Positions 1 to 5,073 of a stretch of 5,830 nucleotides of DNA are shown piece by piece. The DNA lies in assembly GCA_020849205.1 (NCBI GenBank), contig JADLGS010000053.1:1-5830 (forward strand), in the 5' to 3' direction. Both the position numbers and the translations under genes were made by a program. The first letter of the stretch is position 1; every line of letters starts with the position of its first letter. A model generated the notes under the pieces. That model did not search any database and was not told the origin of the DNA. It worked only from the letters and a program-made list of their open reading frames with translations. This DNA comes from Candidatus Falkowiibacteriota bacterium. GTDB taxonomy: Bacteria > Patescibacteriota > Patescibacteriia > CAIXNZ01 > JADLGS01.

Positions 1-37
1 GGCAGTCGCGACTGCCGTGGTCGCTCAGAATGACGTG
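1..37 (-). repeat. Dispersed repeat copy A with 16-bp palindrome (cut by window edge)
   Basis: Positions 1-16 are a perfect palindrome, GGCAGTCGCGACTGCC. Positions 21-37 read on the minus strand as CACGTCATTCTGAGCGA. This matches 16 of 17 bases of a plus-strand sequence at 2448-2464, so the two are inverted copies of one dispersed element. Copy B has short inverted arms (ATCCT/AGGAT). Copy A has the equivalent ATTCT arm, but its partner is not in the window and may lie just left of position 1. I see no coding sequence here. The palindrome could fold as a 6-bp stem with a CGCG loop but has no adjacent T-tract, so it does not look like a terminator. Confidence 0.55.
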
Positions 38-50
38 TTGAGTGGTTTTT

Positions 51-81
51 TCCAAATTCAAAATTCCATATTCCAAATTCC
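51..81. repeat. AT-rich 7-bp tandem repeat (TCCAAAT type)
   Basis: Four consecutive heptamers, TCCAAAT, TCAAAAT, TCCATAT and TCCAAAT, are followed by a partial TCC. It is an imperfect microsatellite-like array in the ftsZ leader. Runs of six T flank it at 46-51 and 82-87. The period is the same as in the array at 2569-2634, although the unit sequence differs. No protein-coding sense is apparent. Confidence 0.6.
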
Positions 82-118
82 TTTTTTCCACCCCCTCGAA
101 TACATAATGTGTTCAATA

Positions 119-138
119 ACCCTCGTAATGACGGGGGT
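119..138. promoter_or_regulatory. Inverted repeat over the -35 position of the ftsZ promoter
   Basis: ACCCTCGT (119-126) and ACGGGGGT (131-138) form an 8-bp inverted repeat with one G-T wobble and a 4-base spacer, AATG. It ends seven bases before the TATAAT box at 146-151 and covers the place where a -35 hexamer would sit; no good TTGACA-like hexamer is there. It could be an operator for a DNA-binding regulator, or a hairpin in a read-through transcript. No T-tract follows, so a terminator is unlikely. Function is inferred. Confidence 0.35.
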
Positions 139-142
139 GGTC

Positions 143-151
143 TGTTATAAT
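143..151 (+). promoter_or_regulatory. Extended -10 promoter of ftsZ (TGTTATAAT)
   Basis: The sequence is a perfect TATAAT (146-151) preceded by TGn, the classic extended -10 form that can work without a -35 element. The same nine bases occur at 2638-2646 before the next transcription unit. With the usual spacing, transcription would start near position 158, giving a short leader to the ATG at 180. The box overlaps an earlier in-frame ATG at 150, which would then not be on the transcript. Confidence 0.55.
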
Positions 152-179
152 GAATGCACTAATAGAAATCCAAAAATAT

Positions 180-1337
180 ATGGAAATCAAACCAGAGATC
201 GAGACATTTGCAAAGATAAAGGTTGTAGGTGTTGGAGGATCAGGAGGTTCAGCCGTTAATCGCATGATTACGGGTGGCGTCAAGGGTGTCGAATTTATCG
301 CTATCAATACTGACGTGCAAGCGCTTCACTACAATTTAGCGCCAACAAAATTACATATTGGTAAAACAACAACACGTGGACTTGGTGCTGGTATGGATCC
401 AGAAATTGGACGACGCGCCGCCGAAGAATCAGAAGATGAAATTCGCGAACTTCTCAAAGGCGCGGATATGATTTTTATTACCTGTGGTCTTGGTGGAGGA
501 ACTGGTTCAGGAGCTGCTCCTGTTGTCGCAGAAATCGCTCGTGATCTTGGCGCGCTTACTGTTGCAGTCGTTACTCGACCATTTGCCTTTGAAGGCGCAG
601 CGCGCAGAAAAGTCTCTGAAGGAGCGTACAACAATTTAATTTCAAATGTTGACACTATCATCACCATCGAAAACGACAGATTGTTGCAAATTATTGATCA
701 AAAAACATCTCTACTTGATGCGTTTCAAATTGTTGATGATGTGTTGCGACAAGGTGTTGCCGGTATCTCTGAACTTATCACTGTTCCAGGTCTTATCAAT
801 GTCGACTTCGCCGATGTAAAAACGATCATGAAAGATCAAGGATCAGCGCTCATGGGTATTGGTACTGGTAATGGTGAGAACCGCGCAAGCGACGCTGCAA
901 AGCAAGCTATCTCAAGTCCATTACTAGAAATTTCAATGGAAGGCGCAAAAGGTATTTTGTTTATCGTGACTGGAGGACCATCGCTTTCTATGTACGAAAT
1001 TAATGAGGCTGCAAAGACAGTAACGTCTTCAGCGGATCCAGAAGCAAAAATTATTTTTGGAGCAAACATCGATGCTACACTTGGAGATGATGTTCGAATC
1101 ACCGTAGTCGCTACAGGATTTGATCAAGGTAAGAAGCGCTTCATTCCCGAAGAAACAAAAGCGTATGTTCCACCAGAACCAGTTGTTAAAGCAAGTAGTT
1201 ACTCTCGTCCAGTTGAGGTTAAGGTAGAAACTCCCGCAAAAGCTCCAGCTGCTTCAACTCCAGATCCATTTAAGGCGCAAGAGCCCGTACAAGATCTTGA
1301 TATCCCTGCGTTTATCCGCAAGAAAATGGGAAACTAA
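180..1337 (+). CDS. ftsZ: Cell division protein FtsZ
   Basis: FtsZ is the tubulin-like GTPase that polymerises at mid-cell into the Z-ring and recruits the division machinery. Numbering from the ATG at 180 (385 residues), the nucleotide-binding start IKVVGVGGSGGSAVNRM is at about 13-29. The tubulin/FtsZ signature GGGTGSG is at 105-111, and the T7 loop NVDFAD, which completes the GTPase site of the next subunit, is at 207-212. The folded part ends near residue 315. A short Pro/Ala/Val-rich, probably disordered linker follows, then the conserved C-terminal peptide DLDIPAFIR at 372-380, which in known FtsZ binds membrane tethers such as FtsA. The frame is open back to an ATG at 150. I prefer 180 because the 150 ATG lies inside a perfect -10 box, and because 180 leaves about 12 residues before the GTPase core, as in typical FtsZ. 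Neither start has a clear Shine-Dalgarno site. prfB follows after nine bases. Confidence 0.95.
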   Translation: MEIKPEIETFAKIKVVGVGGSGGSAVNRMITGGVKGVEFIAINTDVQALHYNLAPTKLHIGKTTTRGLGAGMDPEIGRRAAEESEDEIRELLKGADMIFITCGLGGGTGSGAAPVVAEIARDLGALTVAVVTRPFAFEGAARRKVSEGAYNNLISNVDTIITIENDRLLQIIDQKTSLLDAFQIVDDVLRQGVAGISELITVPGLINVDFADVKTIMKDQGSALMGIGTGNGENRASDAAKQAISSPLLEISMEGAKGILFIVTGGPSLSMYEINEAAKTVTSSADPEAKIIFGANIDATLGDDVRITVVATGFDQGKKRFIPEETKAYVPPEPVVKASSYSRPVEVKVETPAKAPAASTPDPFKAQEPVQDLDIPAFIRKKMGN

Positions 1338-1346
1338 GTACTCTTC

Positions 1347-2441
1347 ATGCAACTACCAGAGATCATTACTCGTCTTGAGGCGTTACGTGAAAAATTACGC
1401 ATCGCTTCGACTCATCTAGATATTGACGGCAAAATTTCAAAAGCCAATGAATTAGCATCGCTCATGAATATGAGCGATTTTTGGCTTAATGTGTCACGCG
1501 CAACAAGTGTGTCTCAACAACACGCTCAATTGCAAAAGGAGGTGGATATGTTTGAGCAATTGCAAAAAGATGTAAGAAGTATGTTGGAGCTTGCGGTGCT
1601 TGATGAGCGTGATTTGGAAGTGAATGTTCGTGAACAACTTGAAACAGAGTTGCTTAATCTAGAAAAGCGCTATGCTGCGCTTGAATTTTCGATGCTCTTT
1701 AGCGAAGCGTATGACTCCAAGAACGCAATCGTTGCTTTACATGCGGGAACGGGAGGTGTTGACGCGATGGATTGGACGCAGATGCTTGAGCGCATGATTA
1801 TTCGTTACTGCGAATCGCACGACCTCAAAGTTTCAGTTTTGGATAGAAGCGTTGGGCAAGAAGCGGGAATCAAGAGTTGTGTCATGTTAGTTGAGGGTGC
1901 GTATGCTTTTGGCTTGCTTAAATCAGAACACGGCGTGCACCGATTGGTACGCATGTCGCCATTTAACGCAGATGGTTTGCGTCAAACTTCCTTTGCGCTT
2001 ATCGAAGTAGTACCGGAGTTTGGCGATGATGTAACAGTTGAAATTAATGATGCTGATATCGAAATGTCATTTACTCGGTCTGGTGGAGCGGGTGGACAAA
2101 ACGTCAATAAAGTAGAAACAGCAGTTCGTCTCAAACATATTCCTACGGGAATTGCGGTGCATGTTTCATCGGAGCGTAGTCAGTTGCAGAATAGAGAAAA
2201 AGCGATGAGATTGTTGCGTTCAAAACTAGAGTTACTTAATCAAACAAAACAAGAAGAAGAACGACAAAAGATTCGCGGACAATATTCTGCGGCAGATTGG
2301 GGGAACCAAATTCGTTCGTATGTTTTGGCGCCGTATCAGTTGGTAAAAGATCATAGAACAAATTTTGAAACTTCCGCAGTTGATGATGTGCTTGATGGAA
2401 AATTAGATGGCTTTGTGGAAGCGTATTTAAGAATGAAGTAG
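1347..2441 (+). CDS. prfB: Peptide chain release factor 2 (RF2), no frameshift
   Basis: RF2 recognises UAA and UGA in the ribosomal A site and triggers release of the finished protein. At 364 residues it is the usual length. An N-terminal helical domain covers roughly 1-115. The stop-codon-reading tripeptide SPF is at 204-206; RF1 would have a PxT-type motif here. The catalytic GGQ, within [16 protein letters not shown], is at 249-251, and [10 protein letters not shown] is at 318-327. Many bacteria need a +1 frameshift at an in-frame UGA near codon 26 to make RF2. Here the aligned spot, HLDID at 23-27, is encoded in one continuous frame, so that autoregulation is absent. The gene lies nine bases after ftsZ and has no Shine-Dalgarno site at its own start, which suggests co-transcription and perhaps translational coupling. 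It ends in UAG, which RF1 reads. A strong internal ribosome-binding-like site lies before Met68. Confidence 0.95.
   Translation: MQLPEIITRLEALREKLRIASTHLDIDGKISKANELASLMNMSDFWLNVSRATSVSQQHAQLQKEVDMFEQLQKDVRSMLELAVLDERDLEVNVREQLETELLNLEKRYAALEFSMLFSEAYDSKNAIVALHAGTGGVDAMDWTQMLERMIIRYCESHDLKVSVLDRSVGQEAGIKSCVMLVEGAYAFGLLKSEHGVHRLVRMSPFNADGLRQTSFALIEVVPEFGDDVTVEINDADIEMSFTRSGGAGGQNVNKVETAVRLKHIPTGIAVHVSSERSQLQNREKAMRLLRSKLELLNQTKQEEERQKIRGQYSAADWGNQIRSYVLAPYQLVKDHRTNFETSAVDDVLDGKLDGFVEAYLRMK
1537..1550 (+). promoter_or_regulatory. Internal Shine-Dalgarno-like site before Met68 of prfB
   Basis: AAGGAGGT is preceded by a further A, so it matches the complement of the 16S anti-Shine-Dalgarno tail over at least seven bases. 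Five bases after GGAGG comes an ATG (1548-1550) that is in frame with prfB as codon 68. It could start an N-terminally shortened RF2 of 297 residues or cause a ribosome pause. The bases also simply encode Lys-Glu-Val, so chance is possible. Confidence 0.35.
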
Positions 2442-2447
2442 CGTCCC

Positions 2448-2475
2448 CACGTCATCCTGAGCGAAGTCGAAGGAT
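2448..2475 (+). repeat. Dispersed palindromic repeat copy B
   Basis: CACGTCATCCTGAGCGA (2448-2464) matches the minus-strand copy at 21-37 in 16 of 17 bases. It continues as AGTCGAAGGATCT. The arms ATCCT (2453-2457) and AGGAT (2470-2474) can pair as a 5-bp stem around a 12-base loop. It starts seven bases after the prfB stop and is the only hairpin there, so it may weakly end the ftsZ-prfB transcript, but the downstream sequence (GTTGTTT) is a poor T-tract. The rest of the gap up to the tandem repeat, about 2476-2568, shows nothing I can identify. Confidence 0.55.
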
Positions 2476-2568
2476 CTACTGTTGTTTCAAATTAAACTTC
2501 ACGACAAAGCATTTATTACTGTACTAATCGGTACAATTATAGATTCCACGCTCGCTTGATGCCTCCCT

Positions 2569-2634
2569 CTGACTTCTGACTCCTGACTTCTGACCCCTGA
2601 CTTCTGACCCCTGTATTCTGACTCCCGACTCCTG
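2569..2634. repeat. 7-bp tandem repeat (CTGACTY type), about nine copies
   Basis: Nine consecutive heptamers and a final CTG are visible: CTGACTT, CTGACTC, CTGACTT, CTGACCC, CTGACTT, CTGACCC, CTGTATT, CTGACTC and CCGACTC. They pair into a 14-base higher-order unit, CTGACTTCTGACYC, repeated three times nearly exactly and then decaying toward the gene. The array stops four bases before the extended -10 box at 2638. One of its units, CTGACT at 2618-2623, is at the 17-bp spacing expected for a -35 hexamer. The repeat is non-coding. Copy-number change by slippage is plausible but not shown. Confidence 0.8.
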
Positions 2635-2646
2635 TTATGTTATAAT
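2618..2646 (+). promoter_or_regulatory. Promoter of the GalE-like SDR gene (-35 from tandem repeat, extended -10)
   Basis: The -10 element is TATAAT at 2641-2646 with an upstream TGT, giving TGTTATAAT as in front of ftsZ. The candidate -35, CTGACT (2618-2623), matches TTGACA at four of six positions and is spaced by 17 bp; it is one unit of the heptamer array. The predicted transcription start is near 2653, one base before the ATG at 2654, so the mRNA would have essentially no leader. A second TATAAT at 2650-2655 overlaps the start codon and is unlikely to serve this gene. Confidence 0.55.
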
Positions 2647-2653
2647 ATTTATA

Positions 2654-3604
2654 ATGAAATCACGAAACAAAAAAGTACTTGTCACGGGTGGAGCTGGATT
2701 TGTTGGCTCTGCTGTTTGTCGCGAACTCTTGCGTAAAGGGTATTTTGTTGTTGTGCTTGATAACCTCTCGCGTGGTTTCAAAAGTGCAGTGCCCAAGGGC
2801 GCTCAGTTTATCAAAGGGGATTTACGCAACAAAAACGACGTCAACAAGGCGTTGAAAGGTGTTGATTGTGTAATTCATTGCGCGGCGAAGTTGGTGATTC
2901 CAGAAAGCTTTTCGAACCCTGTTGAATTTCTTGAGGTGAATGTACTTGGAACACTTAATTTACTCAACGCAATGCACGAGAAAAAAATCAAGAATCTTGT
3001 ATTTTCTTCTACCGCAGGTGTGTACAGTGAAAAGACGAAGTCACCCATCAAAGAGTATTACGAAAAAATTCCTTACTCTCCGTACGGTGGATCAAAGCTT
3101 GCGATGGAGCTTATCATGCATGCATATTATTTAGCTTCAGGATTAAATGTAACTATTCTACGTTATTTTAATCCCTATGGTCCCGGCTATTTCATCGACC
3201 CACCTCAACATGCCGTACCAATGTTTTTTACTAAAGCGTTGGCACATCAACCAATTCCTGTCTATGGCGACGGATTAATGGAGCGTGATTATATTTACAT
3301 TGATGATCTTGCGAGTGTTCACGTGAAGGCTATGATGCAAAAAGGATTTAAAGTGTATAACGTTGGAGGCGGTAGGGGTGTGAGTATTATTGAAATAGTG
3401 CAAGAGATTATTAAGGTGACAAAATCAAAGAGCGAGATTAAACATGTCACCACACCACCGGGATATCCAGCGCGTATGTTTGCAGATATCAGCAAAATCA
3501 AAAAAGAAATCGGATGGTCTCCTAAGGTTTCATTGAATGCAGGCATCAAAAAGACCTACGACTTGTTTTACAAGAACTACAAAAAAGCAAAACAACCGCG
3601 ATAA
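2654..3604 (+). CDS. NAD-dependent epimerase/dehydratase, extended SDR (UDP-glucose 4-epimerase-like)
   Basis: This is an extended short-chain dehydrogenase/reductase that acts on a nucleotide-activated sugar, probably as a cytoplasmic 4-epimerase of the GalE type. At 316 residues it is normal for the family. The NAD-binding glycine motif GGAGFVG is at 12-18, after the strand KVLVTG. Asp36 after VVVL is the likely adenosine-ribose contact, Asp56 is the GDL acid, and HCAA is at 75-78. The catalytic region has SST at 118-120 and the YxxxK pair Tyr144/Lys148. Substrate-domain motifs RYFNPYGPG and GDGLMERDYIYIDDLA follow. The ATG at 2654 is the only Met that keeps the Rossmann strand. There is no Shine-Dalgarno site, and the promoter lies so close that translation is probably leaderless. 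It ends with tandem TAA TAA stops inside a terminator-like hairpin. The substrate cannot be assigned; a UDP-glucuronate or dTDP-sugar enzyme is possible. Confidence 0.88.
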   Translation: MKSRNKKVLVTGGAGFVGSAVCRELLRKGYFVVVLDNLSRGFKSAVPKGAQFIKGDLRNKNDVNKALKGVDCVIHCAAKLVIPESFSNPVEFLEVNVLGTLNLLNAMHEKKIKNLVFSSTAGVYSEKTKSPIKEYYEKIPYSPYGGSKLAMELIMHAYYLASGLNVTILRYFNPYGPGYFIDPPQHAVPMFFTKALAHQPIPVYGDGLMERDYIYIDDLASVHVKAMMQKGFKVYNVGGGRGVSIIEIVQEIIKVTKSKSEIKHVTTPPGYPARMFADISKIKKEIGWSPKVSLNAGIKKTYDLFYKNYKKAKQPR

Positions 3605-3619
3605 TAAGGGGTTGTTTTT
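3589..3619 (+). terminator. Stop-overlapping intrinsic terminator of the SDR gene
   Basis: AAAACAACC (3589-3597) pairs perfectly with GGTTGTTTT (3610-3618), and the T-tract TTTTT covers 3615-3619. The 12-base loop holds the last Arg codon and both TAA stops, so the 5' arm is inside the coding sequence. The stem has few G-C pairs and the tract is short, so it may be moderate in strength. Confidence 0.5.
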
Positions 3620-3623
3620 AATC

Positions 3624-3654
3624 AATATAAAACCCCCGAGGTGATCTCGGGGGT
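3624..3654 (-). terminator. Intrinsic terminator of the Gfo/Idh/MocA gene
   Basis: A perfect 9-bp GC-rich stem is formed by ACCCCCGAG (3632-3640) and CTCGGGGGT (3646-3654) with a five-base loop. On the minus strand the stem is followed by TTTATATT, a U-rich tail. It begins five bases after the minus-strand stop codon. On the plus strand the following bases are AGAAATT, so it terminates mainly the minus-strand gene, though it could also back up the convergent SDR terminator. Confidence 0.8.
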
Positions 3655-3659
3655 AGAAA

Positions 3660-4946
3660 TTAGCAAATGCCATCCCCGTCATGTGCATATGAACGGATCG
3701 CTAGTGGGTCATCAGCATTGTGAGGCAAATCTGTTGCTTGAGTTGCAATATTTTCCACTAAGATGCCTGCATGTTCATAAGCATTCATAACCATAGCGTC
3801 AATGTCGAGCCCATCTTGAAATGAACAGTAAAGTTCATGAGATGAAGTGGCATTGAGTAGATTTTGGCACATTCTTACTTGAGGGTTTGATGGTGTAACT
3901 GGAATTTCGTATCCATTGTACTGCTCGAGTAATTTTTTTACCTCATCATTCTTCATGGGGAAAGTTTGATACGGTGAGTCCGAAAATGCTAGAGCTAGAA
4001 GTCGTGGATGGAAACGAGAGATCCATACACAAGGAGTGATGCCCAAATTTGGTCTCGGCAAAGTTGAGCAAAACACAAAAGTTGTGTTGTTGTAGAGTAC
4101 GAAGTATCTCCGCAACTCATCATTATCTTTTGCACCTCTCACGATGTATTTTGCATCAACAAAGTCTGAGCTTCCAAAAACTACTTCGCAGGCATAATCA
4201 CCGGGATGTTGAAATACTTCCTCAGTGTATTTTTCATGCCATTTTCTGAAAGATGCAGTTTCAACTGGCAGTATCGAAGTACCAGGAAGCACAGATCTGA
4301 ATAATCCATGAATTTCGGAAACATCATGCGAAGAATCACGTAGGAATCCCCACGGATGATCTGGTGGGCATTTTTTGTTGCGCATATAATCACGCATATC
4401 TTGTTGTCTCCAAAACAATCCATCTTTGAAGATATGATCATGAGTCCAAGGAGTGTTTGGATTACGCAAAAAATTTTTCACAGCTTCAAATGTTGGATGC
4501 GCTCGCTCAATGAAATTGACCGCAATGAAAACACCTTTCTGCTTAATGAGATTGCGATCAAGCAATGCAAGGTCATTTTTCGTGAGACAGATAGGCTTTT
4601 CAACGAGAATGCGTTTCACGCCAGACTTAAGCACTGCGTTGAGGTGATGAATATGAAATTGTGTCGGTGATGCTATTGAGACCACTTCGCAATTTTGAGC
4701 CAACTGAAAGATTTCATCACACTGCTTTTCAAGATCTATACTCATGAGAATAAAGTCGAGATTAAGCGATGATGCAAATTCACGGCGGTTGTTTGTCCGT
4801 GGTTCCATGCGTCCACCAACGGTTTCATAAATGACATCTTTGTCGATGACATCCATCAGATAAACGTGGAATCCTAATTCTTTCCAGGCCTTTGCGATAA
4901 TTTTGCCCATATATCCCGCACCAATAACCAATGCATTTTTACTCAT
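3660..4946 (-). CDS. Gfo/Idh/MocA family NAD(P)-dependent oxidoreductase
   Basis: Members of this family oxidise or reduce a hydroxyl or keto group on sugars, sugar nucleotides or inositols using NAD(P). The 428-residue protein starts with a Rossmann fold: GAGYMG at 9-14, and the strand FHVYLMDV ending near Asp32 as the likely cofactor-ribose contact. The family hallmark EKP is at 116-118 in KRILVEKPICLT, preceded by SIASPTQFHIHH (90-101), typical of the dinucleotide domain. The segment LRDSSHDVSEIHG (202-214) fits the catalytic Asp/His motif of the C-terminal domain. It is somewhat longer than common members (about 330-400), with extra sequence in the middle and an acidic/polar tail of about 25 residues. 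The start is supported by AGGAG five bases upstream. It is convergent with one GalE-like SDR and divergent from another, which suggests nucleotide-sugar metabolism for surface glycans. The exact substrate is unknown. Confidence 0.85.
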   Translation of the reverse strand: MSKNALVIGAGYMGKIIAKAWKELGFHVYLMDVIDKDVIYETVGGRMEPRTNNRREFASSLNLDFILMSIDLEKQCDEIFQLAQNCEVVSIASPTQFHIHHLNAVLKSGVKRILVEKPICLTKNDLALLDRNLIKQKGVFIAVNFIERAHPTFEAVKNFLRNPNTPWTHDHIFKDGLFWRQQDMRDYMRNKKCPPDHPWGFLRDSSHDVSEIHGLFRSVLPGTSILPVETASFRKWHEKYTEEVFQHPGDYACEVVFGSSDFVDAKYIVRGAKDNDELRRYFVLYNNTTFVFCSTLPRPNLGITPCVWISRFHPRLLALAFSDSPYQTFPMKNDEVKKLLEQYNGYEIPVTPSNPQVRMCQNLLNATSSHELYCSFQDGLDIDAMVMNAYEHAGILVENIATQATDLPHNADDPLAIRSYAHDGDGIC

Positions 4947-4950
4947 ACTT

Positions 4951-4956
4951 TCTCCT
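4951..4956 (-). promoter_or_regulatory. Shine-Dalgarno site of the Gfo/Idh/MocA gene
   Basis: On the minus strand, AGGAGA lies directly upstream of the ATG at 4946, with five bases between AGGAG and the start. It fixes the start codon. It is the only clear canonical ribosome-binding site in front of a gene start in this window. Confidence 0.75.
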
Positions 4957-4993
4957 GTAAATGTACATCTCCATCAGAATGATGAAGTGATTG

Positions 4994-4999
4994 GTTATA
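4994..4999 (-). promoter_or_regulatory. Possible -10 box of the Gfo/Idh/MocA gene
   Basis: On the minus strand TATAAC matches five of six bases of the -10 consensus, giving a predicted start near 4987 and a leader of about 40 bases that contains the Shine-Dalgarno site. The best -35, TTGCGT around 5024-5019, is weak and spaced by 19 bp, so this call is tentative. Confidence 0.3.
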
Positions 5000-5026
5000 C
5001 TACCATATTCGCATGTTTACGCAAGT

Positions 5027-5038
5027 AGAACTAGTTCT
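5027..5038. promoter_or_regulatory. 12-bp palindrome between divergent promoters (operator candidate)
   Basis: AGAACTAGTTCT is a perfect palindrome in the 127-bp gap between the divergent Gfo/Idh/MocA and SDR genes. It abuts the weak minus-strand -35 candidate and touches the plus-strand one (5038-5043). The position suits a dimeric regulator controlling both genes, but no regulator gene is in view. Confidence 0.3.
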
Positions 5039-5065
5039 TGTTATTTTACTTGTACCTGATAAACT
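5038..5065 (+). promoter_or_regulatory. Possible promoter of the second SDR gene
   Basis: TTGTTA (5038-5043) and TAAACT (5060-5065) each match four of six consensus bases with a 16-bp spacer, and TG at 5057-5058 gives an extended -10. The predicted transcription start is about 5072, two bases before the ATG, so again a nearly leaderless mRNA. The individual boxes are weak. Confidence 0.35.
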
Positions 5066-5073
5066 ACTGGTAT

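Noticed and set aside
1..51. Intrinsic terminator of an upstream gene (palindrome plus T6)
   Set aside because: The T-tract begins about 30 bases after the palindrome, so the two do not form a standard terminator.
17..259. 80-residue open frame across the leader and the start of ftsZ
   Set aside because: It runs through the 7-bp repeat, promoter and ftsZ in another frame, has no ribosome-binding site and low-complexity content.
1416..1422. CTAGATA at the usual RF2 frameshift position
   Set aside because: There is no in-frame stop; TAG occurs only in the +1 frame, so no frameshift is needed or indicated.
2569..2634. CRISPR-like array
   Set aside because: The units are 7 bp head-to-tail with no unique spacers; this is a simple tandem repeat.
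4049..4670. Several plus-strand and minus-strand open frames of 60-104 residues inside the oxidoreductase gene
   Set aside because: They are out-of-frame shadows of a well-supported 428-residue protein with recognisable motifs.
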